Notes under the pieces: model-generated
What the model saw: only the letters and a program-made list of their open reading frames with translations
Told to the model about the DNA's origin: nothing
Database searches by the model: none
Source: Diatrype stigma
Taxonomy: Eukaryota; Ascomycota; Sordariomycetes; Xylariales; Diatrypaceae
Assembly (NCBI GenBank): GCA_022225965.2
Contig: JAKJXP020000017.1
Coordinates: 248,001-312,000 of the forward strand
Length of the DNA stretch: 64,000 bases
Direction: 5' to 3'
Part shown: positions 24,160 to 36,200 of the stretch, in pieces
Layout of the letters: each line of letters opens with the position of its first letter
How positions within the stretch are numbered: position 1 is the stretch's first letter
Program-made: the position numbers and the translations under genes

Positions 24160-24585
24160 ATGGCCAGCTCATCATCCCCTCTAGCGCTTCACATCCAGCA
24201 GGAGACGCAGCGATGGGAGAGCCTCGCACGACAGCGGCGGCAGCGGCAGCAGCAGCAGCACGGTGAATCCGCGCTCGACGACGACGAGTCTCGCTCGTGC
24301 ACTAGCGAGAGCAATGGCAGCGCCAGCGACCTAGCTTCGATGGTCTCGACAGCCCTGACGTCGATAGAGGCCGAGGACCCCGACGTGCTGCCGCAGCCGC
24401 CCCTGCCCCAGAACACCGACGGCACGCCGATCCCCGTGTACGGGTCGCTGGGCGAGGCGGCCCAGCAGAGCACGGCGGGGGTGCTGGAGCCGCGGCGGCT
24501 GGTGACGCCGGGCAAGCTGTACGAGAACGAGGAGGACGACGACGAGATCTTCGAGTACGACGTTGTTGTTGGCGGTGGTGTCTGA
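24160..24585 (+). CDS. small acidic hypothetical protein
   Basis: A single-exon frame of 141 aa starts in a good context (ACAGCCATGGCC). The protein begins MASSSSPLALHIQQETQRW, continues with a Gln/Arg-rich helix, and has a Ser/Asp-rich middle. A Pro-rich segment (VLPQPPLPQNTDGTPIPVYG) follows, and the protein ends with a strongly acidic patch (ENEEDDDEIFEYD) and VVVGGGV. Codons from about 24360 on prefer G/C in third position as in nearby real genes, which is the main reason to accept it. I recognise no family and see no signal peptide or membrane segment. It could be a fungal-specific disordered regulatory protein, or an exon of a longer gene. Confidence 0.5.
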   Translation: MASSSSPLALHIQQETQRWESLARQRRQRQQQQHGESALDDDESRSCTSESNGSASDLASMVSTALTSIEAEDPDVLPQPPLPQNTDGTPIPVYGSLGEAAQQSTAGVLEPRRLVTPGKLYENEEDDDEIFEYDVVVGGGV

Positions 24586-25465
24586 TTCAAGCGCCCTACC
24601 CCCTGAGTTACCTCCCTATTACCAGACTTGGATTTAAGTGAATAATATCACACCCCCTCCCGGCCAGCGCGATCGAAAATCTCCAATTCAATTCTCAGCT
24701 CGAACATCTCGAAAGTTGAAAGAAGAAGAAGAAGAAGTTCCCTCCTCTCAAGCCCTGAGTCCTCAAAGTCTCGTGGGGCAAAAGCAAGGATCTACCTGGG
24801 TCCCCTTCAACCCCCCTCCCCCTTTCCTCTCTTATCGAAGGGCTACGACGATTGACTGAGTACCTACTGATGGCGGGGTTCCACCATCGTGAGCTTCATT
24901 TGGGTTACCTAATGAAAACACCCCATACATTGGTACCTACCTTAGAACGTGGATCCGCACGAATTAGGTAGATGCCGGGGTGAATGCCGCTATTTCGACG
25001 GAGCAAAGGTGTTTTCGGCGCTGGTACCAACACCAAACACCCACCAGCGAGGGATTCGCAAACCAAGCGTGAGAAATCCCAGTATATATTGCGAGGACTA
25101 CCTACCCGGCGAGTTTCAGCATTGGCTGTTGACCGGATATATTGTCGAATTATATTTACTGTGGGAGTGAAGGCGTCAATCTGGAAGACGAGACACACGC
25201 ACGGCAGATCGACTCGATGGCTTTCTCGTGTTGCATTTTTGGGGAATGTGGAAAATACCAGGCGGTTTGAGTTGAAATTCTCCTCCCTCCCCCCGCTCCG
25301 AAAGGGCAATGTATTATATGTAACGTGGAATCTTCTATTTTGATCTATTTTTCTAATATGATCATGCATCTCCAATGGTCTAAGTAAAGCTACGTCGATG
25401 AATCTCCTATATAGCCTGGCCCGACTGTGGACCGGAAGGTAGAGTGAACAATTGTTCTATCAAAC
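24586..25465. other. intergenic region between convergent genes
   Basis: Contains the expected 3' ends of the small acidic gene and the Pcs60-type gene. A 156-codon minus-strand frame at 24905-25375 has no family signature and is not called. Confidence 0.55.
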
Positions 25466-27417
25466 CTACAACTTGGCCTTGGGCTTCTCCTGCTTCTGCA
25501 TCTCCTCTGCCACGATGCGTCTCTGGATCTTACCGGTCGCCGTCTTGGGCATGACCTCAGTGAAGTAAACCTGCGACATGGGGTAGTTCTCTGTCAGCAT
25601 TGTTCAACCATTGGCGATAGTACTTTCTTTCTTCTCCCCACCCCAATTCTTCATAAGAGAAAGGGACATGCAATAATTAGACACAAGAGAAACTCACCTT
25701 CTTAGGGATCTTGAACTTAGCGAGCCTCTCGCCGGCCCACGCCCTCAGCTCGTCGGCGGTGAGCTTCGCGCCGGGCTTCAGCACCACGGCGACAGCGACG
25801 TCCTGGCCGTACAGGTCGTCGGGGACGGCGAAGCTGACGGCCTCGGCGACGGCCGGGTGGCGGGCGAGGGCGTTGTCGAGCTCGATGGGGCTGATCTTCT
25901 CGCCGCCCTTGTTGATCAGCTCCTTGATGCGGCCGGTGATGGTCAGGTAGCCGTCGGCGTCGAGGCGGCCCTGGTCGCCGGTGCGGAAGAACCGCAGCCC
26001 GCTCGCGGGCTCCGTCGCGAACGCCGTCGCGTTGGCCGCCGCGTTGTTGAGGTACCCCGCCGTCACGTTCTCGCCGCGGATGCAGACCTCGCCCTCGCCG
26101 CCGCGGGCCACCTCGCGGCCGGCGTCGTCCAGCACGCGCACCTCGACGCCCTGGCCCACGCCCACCGTGCCGGGCTTGCGCTGGCCCGCCGCCGGCAGCG
26201 GGTTCGACGTCATCTGGTGGGCCGCCTCGGTCATGGCGTAGGCCTCGAGCACGGGCGCGCCGAAGGCCTCCTCCAGCTGGTGGAACACCGTCGGCGACAG
26301 CGGGGACGAGCAGCTGCGGATGAAGCGGATGGCCGGGACCGGGCTGGGCTTGGTGTGCCGCAGCAGGATCTGGTGGATCGTCGGCACCGCCGTGTACCAG
26401 TTCGCCCCGTGCGCCGCGAAGTCCTCCCAGAAGCTCGTCGCGGAGAACTTGGGCGGCACGACGAGCGAGCCGCCGCTGTGCAGCGGCGCTAGGAGCGCGC
26501 ACAGCAAGCCGTGCACGTGGAAGAGCGGCATCACCAGCATCGTCCGGTCTTGGGGCGTAAGCTGGTAGGTCTCTTGGATGTTTTCTGTGAAAAGTGAAGT
26601 CGGGTAAGCGAGTAGATCAGGTTTCCCCCTTCTTTCAGGGTGGGTAGGTATGGAGGTTCTAGGTTCGAATCGACGTACTCATTGTTCGCGTGAGGTTTCG
26701 GTGTGTTAAGGGGACCTGTTATGTCTTTGGTCAGAATGCGACTTGCAGGCGGGCAACACGCCGAGCTGAGGAAGAAACGCAACGTACGACTTTCGGTCTT
26801 GAAGTTGTGCCACTGCGATTCGAAACACACAGGTCAGTCAACAGAACAGAAATCCCCTCAATCCGTAGATCCGCATCGAGAGAGCCGAGCCTGCCTGCCT
26901 ACCTTGTATGCAACACCAGCGCGACATCGTCAGGCTGTGGTGTCAAGATCTTCTGCCCGCCCTTTCCCTTTAACTGTCCCGCGAACTTGACGTCGAGGGC
27001 GACCTCGCCCTTGGCGCTGTCCCAGTAGCACTCGGCGACGGCGGCATTGAACTTCTGGGCGGCCTTCACGGATGGGGCGCGGGCGTCCCAGGCGCCGCGC
27101 GGCACCAGAACGACGGCGGACTTGACGTCCTCGATGTAGAACTCAAACTCATCCTGCTTATAGGCCGGGTTCAGGGGCGCGGCGACGGCGCGCTGCCACG
27201 AGGTGGCCAGGAAGGAGACGATGAACTCGTAGGAGTTAATGAGGGCGATGGACACGGGCGCGCCGTGGCCGATGCCGAGGGCGGCGAGCTTGCGCTGGAA
27301 AGAGGCGCACTCGGATAGCAGGTCCTTGTAGGTGACGGTCAAGGGGGTCGGCTTCGAGGGCACTATGACGGCGGTGGAGGACTCGGCGCCGTTGATTGCG
27401 CTCTGGAGAGTCGCCAT
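25466..27417 (-). CDS. PCS60: peroxisomal AMP-dependent acyl-CoA synthetase, Pcs60/oxalyl-CoA synthetase type
   Basis: Five minus-strand exons, 27417-26903, 26812-26788, 26715-26679, 26584-25698 and 25570-25466, give 522 aa (yeast Pcs60/Fat2 is of similar length). The AMP-binding signature TSGTTSRPKVVPLTHRNL is complete only after splicing, because two introns and a 25-nt exon lie within it. Further ANL motifs are RFFRTGDQGRLDADGY, GRIKELINKGGEKISP and the catalytic-lysine segment MPKTATGKIQRR (Lys about 502). The C-terminus ends in AKL, a type 1 peroxisomal targeting signal. The closest family is oxalyl-CoA/Pcs60 ligase, which activates oxalate for its degradation in yeast and plants; other short carboxylic acids are possible. 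The start at 27417 matches the family N-terminus (MATLQSAI). It is divergent from the SPF45-like gene 1 kb away. Confidence 0.93.
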
Positions 27418-28413
27418 TCTTTCTAGCCGGAGAAGAATTGGCGGGGTGGGAATTCTATCTATGGTTTGTTGAGGGTATTCTCCTCTAAGACGATGGATGA
27501 ATCCAAGGCAGATGGCACACCGGATTCGAGAGGGCAATTGGTTGGTCAATTCACTATATATGTGCAATCAATGATGATATATGTATTCAAACGAAAGATG
27601 AAATCTAGAGTACGAAGTCTAACGGGGAGGGAGGGAGATAAGTGATGAGCAAGCACGAGAGCATCGACCCAGATATTATAGCTCGGAATCGCAGTAGGTA
27701 AAGTGCATGAGCGGCATTGACTTTGATGCCGATGATACCATATTTGGTCCATATATATCGTTCCATACTAATAACGTGAGACTCCCGGGTTGTACGTACT
27801 TCGTACATCACCTCCGCATTCGCATCGGCACCGGCCCGCGGCCAGAATGTTTGAGAATATATTTTCGAGCGATTTTCGAGCGAAGGCTGGCAGGCCATGT
27901 AAGCCGTCCACCCCAAGATGTTGAGATGTTGGTCAGTTCAAAGGTCGTTGTTCTAAACAATTCGGAAAGCTGGTAGGTACTAGGTAGGTTTGTACATACA
28001 TGGATATATCCCATCATGCAGCTACATACAGGCTACTCTGACGGTCGGCGGTACGAAGTAGCACTATCCTCAGGCGACAGCACCAATTTGCAGGGGCACT
28101 TCTGGGCGGCCCTGCGGGGACATGCAAGCCACAATACCACTCTAGCCCACTGTATTACAAAGTATTTACAGCGGGATGGCTTAATTGCCCGTAGTGATCC
28201 ACCCTACTATATCCAGCAATGCTCCAATAACATCAATGATACTTGAGCAACCTTCAACCCTGAGTGTCGTGACGAAGCTACCACAGCTAGGTACTGTGGC
28301 CCTGCTTCACTAGGCGAGTAGTCAATACAGGTCGTGGTATTGCATCTTTGCATTGGGTACGCGACGCCATCTCTACAAGACAACAAGAGCGAAACCGAAA
28401 GCTATAGCCAGTC
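27418..28413. promoter_or_regulatory. divergent promoter region (Pcs60-type / SPF45-like genes)
   Basis: About 1 kb between two start codons facing away from each other. Short GTACGAAGTA / GTACTTCGTAC motifs occur at 27796 and 28050. No coding signal was found. Confidence 0.5.
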
Positions 28414-30441
28414 ATGTCCGCACAACCACCACCGCCGCCGCGGACCGGCGGCCTGTCGCTCTACGCGAATCTCCTCGACCCGAAAGAAGACTCCTCCTCC
28501 TCGATATCCCGGGCGCCCGTCGTGTCCCAGGAGGCGCTAGATGCCGTGAAGGACTCGGAGGCTGCCAAGAAGTCTGCTTCGCCGTCCACCTCCGACCCGG
28601 CCCTGCGCTTCCAGCCGCACCCCCAGATCCGCCGTCCCCAGCAGAAGAGCCAGAAGCCCAAGGTCGGGTTTCCTAAGCCGCCACCGCCGCCGCCGCCGCC
28701 AACAACAACAATACCCAGCAGCGGCAATGGAAGTGATAGCGTGCCGGCGCCGCCTGCTGCCGCCCCTCCTGCAGCTCCCGCAGTACCGGCGCCGCCGGCC
28801 AAGAGCGCGCTGGCCGACTGGGCGCCCACCGAGGAGGACGAGTACATGTACGGGCTGGGCGAGAAGCGGGCGCGGGGCGGGCGGCGGAAGAAGAAGAACA
28901 AGAACCGGCACGAGGACGCGACGATGCCGGCTGAGACCGACTGGGACGAGCTGTACGACCCGTCGCGGCCGACCAACGTGGACGAGTACCTGCGGAGCGA
29001 CGAGAAGATCCGCGAGGTGCGCGAGTGGAAGGCGCTGCTGTACCGGCACCGGAAGCGCCGCACCCCGGATAGGGGGCGGGACAACAATAGCTGGGATAGC
29101 GAGGACGAGGATGAGGAGGTCGACACCGGCGGCAACAACAACAATGGCCGGTCGGCGATGAACAGTAAGTCGCTTTGCTCATGTGGTATTCTCTTGCCGG
29201 CGCGTGGATATACGCATGTGTGCATGCGTGCCATGATGCACGTATGTGGTTTCTATGTATATGGCTTGCTAACAATGCGTCCTCAACAAACAGACCAGTT
29301 CGCACCCCCAGACTCGTATTCCTTTGCACCGCCGCCCATGTCCCCTCCGCGGGCCTCGATACCAGACGACAAGTCGGGCGACGACGTATACGCGCGACGC
29401 CTAGCCATGTCGCAGGGTCAGGCTCCTCCACCTCCCCGATCGCCGAACCCTCCTCCACCACCGCCACCACCGGCGGCCCAATTCGCCTCTCCCAGCAACG
29501 CCCCTTCCATCATCCCACCCCCTCCTCCGCCGCCACCGCTGCAGCCGCCTCTACCTCCACCAGACGCAGCCGCAGCCGCAGCAGAGCCCGCAACCATATC
29601 CCGAGCGCCCGTGCGCTACGCAGCGCCCGAAGAACCCCCAGCGGCGGTGGCGCCTCCGACGGACGCGGACGCCATGGACGAAGACACCTACACGCCGCCG
29701 GACGCGGAACAGCAGCAAGGAACGGGAGAAGGAGAAGAAGGCGAGCAGCCGCGCACCAAGCGGCCCGGTCAAAAGGGGTTCGCGGCGCGCCTGATGTCCA
29801 AGTACGGGTGGGAGAAGGGGCAGGGCCTCGGGGCGGACTCGAGCGGCATCGTGGCGCCGCTGCGGGTGCAGGTGGACAAGCGCAAGAAGTCGGCGGTGCC
29901 GGCGGGGCGCGGCCGCATCGTCGCGCCCAAGACGGGCGGCGGCCGCCGCAGCGACGCCAGCAAAGGGGAGGAGCAGGAGGGGGAGGACGTGGGCAAGTTC
30001 GGGCCGATGAGCAACGTGATCGTGCTGCGGGACATGCTGGACGGCATGGCGGACCTGCAGGCCGAGATGGAGGCCGGGCTCGCGCAGGAGATCGGCGAGG
30101 AGTGCGGCGACAAGTACGGCCGCGTCGAGCGCCTCAAGATCGACGTCGACGGCCGCCGCGGCGTCTACATCCAGTTCACGGATCAGGTGTCCGCTTTGCG
30201 GGTAAGCTCACCCTTATCGCATCATCTCATTCTCCCCTGCTCCCCCGTTTCCCTTGCATATCACCCATCACAGCTGGAGCTTCTCCCCCCCCCCCTTCCT
30301 GGTTTCTTTGTTGAGATTGCAACCCAAAACTGACATGAATTATAGGCAGTCAACGCCCTCGACGGCCGCGTCTTCGCTGGCAACACCATCATCCCGCAGT
30401 TTTACGACGCTGAGAAGTTCGGGAGGATGATATACGAATGA
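28414..30441 (+). CDS. SPF45/RBM17-like splicing factor (G-patch and RRM)
   Basis: Exons 28414-29164, 29294-30201 and 30346-30441 give 584 aa. The N-terminal third starts with MSAQPPPPPRTGGLSLYANLLDP, the conserved SPF45 start, and carries Pro-rich runs. A charged segment with WDELYDPSRPTNVDEYL is also typical of the family. The G-patch lies at about 408-455 (GFAARLMSKYGWEKGQGLG) and the C-terminal RRM of UHM type at about 480-584. The spliced end reads AVNALDGRVFAGNTIIPQFYD. Human SPF45 acts in 3' splice-site choice and plant DRT111 in splicing and DNA repair; the nuclear splicing role here is inferred from that. The Pro-rich middle (about 290-360) is longer than in animal proteins. Intron 1 is 129 nt, a multiple of three, and free of stops in frame, so its retention would insert 43 residues. 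Confidence 0.92.
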
Positions 30442-31942
30442 GTAAGGAGGCAAGAGGCAAAGAAAAGGGGGGGCGGTCCTCGGGAGGACGAAAAGGTAAA
30501 AAGACTGGCGTACAGTTCAACAGGCTGAGCAGAAAGTCCATTCATGGGTCATGTCTCCTTTATAGCATAATCAGGGATAGACAGACAGAGCGAGCGATGT
30601 GGACATTATTATCACCACACATGCCGCCGTCACGCAGAAAATCCAGCACGCATTTAGTGGTTACTTACATGAGCTTGTTACGCTGCGGACCTACCTACCT
30701 ACCACCTTTGATCAACGGAATATAAACTGTACTCATTATCAGGCGAAGGACGTAGTGTATGGTGTGAGTCCAACGAAGTACAAATCCTTGAAGTATATAG
30801 AAGGAAACGCCTTTCGGCCAGTGCCCGTAGACGGAGTGTGGCGAGTATAACAGGTCCTAGGTAGGGACTTGAGACCTGTCACGTTTGAGACAGACTTTGC
30901 ATTGAGGTGGTGATCTAAGTAGATGGGTAGGTAGAATAGGTAGGTATGAAGATCTTACGAAAACCATGTAGACAGACACATACATTCACTCAAACTCATT
31001 ACGATCTTACTCACACCATGTAGGTAAGTAGTTTAGCATATGGGACATGCTTCTTAGTTATTCGTCGTCCACAAAAGACTTGCAAAACGCAGTGAAGCTT
31101 CTTAGAAGAGATTCATCACCCTACACAAGTTTACGTCCAGACCGCTAAGATGATCTCAAGTAAGGCCAACTACGACCTCCTGCCTAACTAGCTAGGTACC
31201 TTTCGGATGAGGACAAGACGGCGACAATGGCATGACCATGACATGGATGGCAGGAAGGCAGGCAGGCAAACATGCACGTACGAAGCGAAGTATAACAGGA
31301 CTAGACGACGGTCAATCTGCAATATTCGTATTCTTCTCTATGTATTACATTGCTACCGTAAGCTACTAATAAGCAACCACCATTCATCCTTGCCGCACTC
31401 ATTGCAGCACTCCCCTAGCCACCCGGACATCGAGAAGAAAAATAAAGAAGAGCAACACAATCATTACGTCCACCAACAGACCCGACCTTCTTCTCCGTTT
31501 CACATGTTTGTACTCTCCCCTTCGTAGTCTAATCCACACAACCCAACCCCGGATTCCAACGAGATCGTGCCCGACGAACTCATATTTCCTCGTCGCGAGT
31601 AGCGTTTGAGGTATCTTGACGCCATCTCGCGTAATCATGAAGCGCCAACAGACTTGACCCGGAGACTGTCTTTTATACGAGACATCCGGCGGATGGCATG
31701 GTTTCCCCATTCAGGAGTCCCGAGACAACACGCAAGACAGCTCGGCAAGATGTTTCACCAGAGTTAAGCAGAAAAGGGAGTTTTCGTTCCAGTAATAACA
31801 CATGCGTCAGTATTAAGTCTAGCAAGTCCTTGTACGTAATCCTAGTCGCGCTTTTGCAACCGATGAAATGACAACAGTTTTGGTGACACCTAAGAAAAAG
31901 GGATGAGTGCTATCATGATCCCGACATCGACAGGTCCGTCCT
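30442..31942. other. intergenic region between convergent genes
   Basis: 1.5 kb between the 3' ends of the SPF45-like and ECM33 genes, with TAGGTAGG microrepeats at 30923-30945. No coding signal was found. Confidence 0.55.
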
Positions 31943-33219
31943 TTACAAGAAGGTGGTGAACACAGCACCGAGAGCAGCCAGGCTGACCAAGGTGTTTATG
32001 TTGATACCAAGAGCGACAGCGGCACCCTCGTCGTTCTTCTTGCCACTACCGCTGCTTCCAGAACTGCTGTCATCGGCATCGCCAGTGTTCGAGTTGGCAT
32101 CCGCCTCCTTGCCAGAGCAAGTGTACTTGCCCTGGACGACGCCACCCTCCAGCTTGCCGAGGGTGTCGCAGGTGTCGGTAAGCTCCTCGGTAGAGACAAC
32201 CTCGAAGCCACCAACAACGTCGTCAACCTTAGGAAGCTCAACGCTGGTGAAAGAGCCACGGAACGCAACAGCACCACCGACACGCTCCAGCGACTGGAAG
32301 CCATCAACCTTCTCAAGAGCAGTGTTGTTGGCGACGGTAAGACCGCCACCAATCTTCTCAAGGGCAGGGAAGGAAAGGTTGGTGAGCTGAGGGTTGCTGA
32401 CGAAAGAGATATCGCCATCCTGGACCTCGGTCAGGTTAGGGGCGGCGAAGCTTTCGAAGTAGTTGGAGTCGAATCGCAGAGAACCGTTAACGGTCTTCAG
32501 GGACGGGGCAGAGAAGGTAGTGACGTTGGCGATGGTCAAGTTGGCAATCCACTCCAAGTTAGGCATCTCCAGCTCGAGGTTCAGACCGTTGGCCTGAACA
32601 TTGAGGACATTCGACAGACTCTTGATGCTGGTGGAGAACTTGGTCAGGCGCTTGTTGTTGTTCAGGTTCATGTCGGTAAGCGACTGGACGTTGATGCCAT
32701 CGATGGTCTGGAGGAAAGTATCGGCAATGATGACGCTCTTAGCCTTGGTGACACCCGGGGTGCCGAAGTTGAGCTCAGGCAGCAGAGTGAGGGTAGCCCA
32801 GTCGATAGATCCGACCTCGGTCAGCTTGGAGAAACCAAGGGTGGACAGAGCGGTCAAGTTGTGGAGGGTGAAGGATCCGCCGATCGTCTCGAGCGACGTA
32901 CTCGAAAAGTCAGTCAACAGGCCGTTGTTCTCGACAGTCAGATCACCGCCAATCTCCGACAGCTGACCGCTCAGGTCGATCTTCTGGCCGGCCTCAGGGG
33001 AGATGAGAACGCTTCCCTCGATCTTATCGCACTCTGCGACCTGGGTGGCATCGGCGACACTCTTAATAGTGGCGGTAGGGTCATCACATCCAACACCAAC
33101 GACGCCTAGTTTCGTATGTTAGCGACCGAGATTCCGGAACCAAATGATATTCAAATATACTGACCGGAAACCATGCCCAATGCCGCGAGGGCAGAGACGA
33201 GTTGCTGCGTTGTGTACAT
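31943..33219 (-). CDS. ECM33: GPI-anchored cell-wall organisation protein Ecm33
   Basis: Exons 33219-33165 and 33105-31943 on the minus strand give 405 aa. A signal peptide (MYTTQQLVSALAALGMVSG) is split by the intron. The ectodomain is made of receptor L-like leucine-rich repeats with repeated IGG and LTV/FTL strands, and has many N-glycosylation sequons such as NLT, NVT, NGS and NNT. A Ser/Gly/Asp-rich stalk (SSSGSSGSG) leads to a hydrophobic GPI-attachment tail ending SLAALGAVFTTFL. This is the layout of Ecm33/Sps2 proteins, which are needed for normal wall architecture in yeasts and moulds. The even codon use biased towards C suggests high expression. Confidence 0.95.
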
Positions 33220-36200
33220 TTTGTTTATCTGTTTCTTCTGCAATCAAATTAGCGACTGTCGAATCGGCGAGGTCTATCTGCCAGTTGAAGACAACAATGT
33301 TTTTGGGTGTAGAAAACGCGGGATCAAGGAGTGGGTATATATGCAGAGTGGTGACTGGTGATCTGGTTGTCCAAAGAGATGTTGACTGAAAGCTGCAAAT
33401 TGTGGCTGGATGTGAGTGGGTGATCAACAATCCAAGTCATGTAGCGTGGTTGTCCTCAGGCACCTTCGCTCTAGTACGAGTCAAGTCGGCGCCGACATAG
33501 ATCTAGTCTTATGGCGGGAAAGTAAAGATGGCGTCTAGAGCAAGGGCAGGTGGTGACCGAGATAGGCCGACAGGGTTGATGGGATGAACGGTAATGCTTT
33601 CGACTCTTGATGGCATAATAGTGTCTGTGGTTGCCGTTTCCCCGGGTTCTTCATCCCAATTGACCAGTAGGAATTCGATCCTGCACAGCACTAGCGCGCA
33701 GCCAAATAAGCTGCAGCAGCCCCGAAACAGCCCAGTTGCTACCCAGTATTGAGGAGTCTGTCATTGCCACTGCCCCAACTCGTGTAGTAGATACTGGTTT
33801 TCCATGCATGCATGTGATTGACCCGGTCATTGCACGTAGTGAGTAGTGGCAGGCGCTCTGGGTGCCATCGGTCCAGGCCATGAGCAATGGCAGACGTCGG
33901 CAATGATACCGTGTATCAGTGCGAGTATCGTGGCACGACGCGCGGCCTCGGCAAACCCCCATTGGCCCAATTGACTGCTGCAGCTGCAAGGCAATACGAA
34001 CTGTCCGACCATCCACAATTCTTCTACTGATAAAGGGGGATGGATGATATGCGATAGTTCACAACCGTAAACTTGTGTGCGGATCTCCTGGCGGCTGCTT
34101 TGACTTGGACTGGAAACTTCCCACGGCGGAAACGATGGGAACGAAGGACACCTTGATAAACCGAACGAAAATGACCGGTGGCTAACTTACCGTGTATTAC
34201 TCGACTTAAAATAGATGCTCGGGGACTCGACTAGAAGAAATATCCTCCTCAACCAATTAACCTTCCGGCGATGGATTGGTGTCTGTTCTCGATGGATTTC
34301 CTAGTCGACGCGAGGGTTATCGTATGGAGTTGTGTTCTGTTGTGCTTTGTCAAGTTCGGTGGCCCCTTTTTATTTGGGTCGCGAGTGCAACTTGAGATAT
34401 CGATGGTGACGCGAGTTGTGTTATTAAACCGAGGAAGCTTGTGAGCGAGTGCTTCTTCCCCTTTTACGATGGAATTATATTAACAAACGAATGAATCCGA
34501 AATGGAGATGGGAGGAAGTTTGGGAAGGATCAAGAGGAACTCGAGGTGGAAAGAGGAAGGGAGGGAGAGAGAGGAAAAGAGAAGGTCGATCCCAGGAAGA
34601 AGAAATGGCCGAAACGTTTTGGAATGGGTCAGTCCACATCCGCATTGTATTGGGTGTATTGGGTGTATTGGGATGGGGGGGGCGTGCGCTACAGGCTACC
34701 GGTGGTGCGCTGCTAGTATCAGTAGTAACTATCAGTCGTAACAGGTAGCATCGGTAGTAACTCTCAGTAGTATGTACATACTTGTCCATACCTATCTGCG
34801 CGAATCGGGTAGGGGCGTGGCAACAACGCTACGCATTACTACAGCATCGGACTGTCCCTTGACTGTCCAACTTTTAAAATAAGAGTCTGGGTCCGGCCCA
34901 GTTGTGCCTGGTCGTGCCCCCGTCGCGCCCTCTTTTATTTACTTGGTTAGGCAGCTCCCTAACCTTGGTTGAGCTAGGTGCCAGGAACTACTACACGAAC
35001 TATCCATCTCGCCTTGCCACTGCTACATAGTACGTACGTAGGTAGTCGTTGCATTGCGATATGTACATGTATAATTGTATGTACATACATAGTAGTCGAT
35101 AGTTAAGGGGTAAACGCAGGTAGGTCCGGCTGCTGTTCAGGCGTACCAGGCTTTAGGTAGCCAGCATCTGCGCACCTGCGTAAGGAGATGATGACTTGCC
35201 GTCTGTCGCTGAGGATCCTCCATACCTAACCATAATTACCTGCAATCTTGGCGGTTACCCTTTATCACAAACAGCACATCACGATATAAGATACAACCTT
35301 GGAAAATATACGACATTGCCAAAACATAAAGCGCGCTACCTAAACCTATCGGTAGTTCGTCTGGCTGCAGTTGATATGTATGTAGTGTTGACATGGCAAG
35401 CAAAGCACAGCATACATGATATTCTGCGTACATAGGTATCTGTGCATGTACTAGTATGTACTACTCTCTACTTCGTGCCCTGCCTGACTGGTACGAAGCA
35501 GCGTCTCCCAGTCTTGTTCTGCGCTTGTTTCGATGCCACCTTTCACCTACTGTAACTATCTGGTTGGCAACGGGTTTTCGTCTCTGATTTGCACTGCACA
35601 ACATTTCAATGATTAGACTCGAAGGGACTATCCGACCTAAACAACCTGAGTGTCGATCGCTGGGTATTAGGCGCCTACAATCGCCTCGCCATTTGTGTAA
35701 AGATGTGTGGCCTTTGGCTTATACTATCATGATGTAGTAAAATCCCGACTCCGTACAGTACATACATATCGTCAAGCCGATGAGGATGGGGTTTGGCCGT
35801 TGTGCTGTAGCACACACAACCACCTCAATCGTCTCCTTACGTTCAGTCTGTGATTCAAGGGACTATAAAGTTGTCTGGACGATCCTGTCTGCCAATTCGA
35901 GTGCGAAGTCATCGTCAGTTATCATCATTTTCACTTCATGCAACCTATGGAAATGGTCAAATTGATCCGCGTCCATCCAAGCTTTTCTTACCCACCCGGT
36001 GGCTGCACTTCAGGGATTGTCACAGCCTTCATATCAGAATGCACCTTCTATTGGCGAGATTGCTGGCTAAATGTCCCCACTGGCTTTCTCCATCCACGCC
36101 CCTGTCGATACCTTCCCTATTGAACATGAATCGGGGATGGCGTCAAATCCTGTTATCTCTCACCTTGTCTACCTGCTTGTCCAGCTTGTCTACCTACTAC

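Noticed and set aside
24905..25375. 156-codon minus-strand frame
   Set aside because: No domain, no coding-like codon bias, and it lies in the 3' region between two convergent genes.
25717..26502. Arg/Gly-rich frames on both strands over the Pcs60-type gene
   Set aside because: Shadows of the GC-rich exon 4; no family features.
28461..30137. Several frames antisense to the SPF45-like gene
   Set aside because: Shadows of Pro-, Glu- and Lys-rich codons giving Gly/Ser/Phe-rich sequences.
34449..34748. Arg/Glu/Lys-rich frames in a purine tract
   Set aside because: Open only because of the purine-rich low-complexity sequence.
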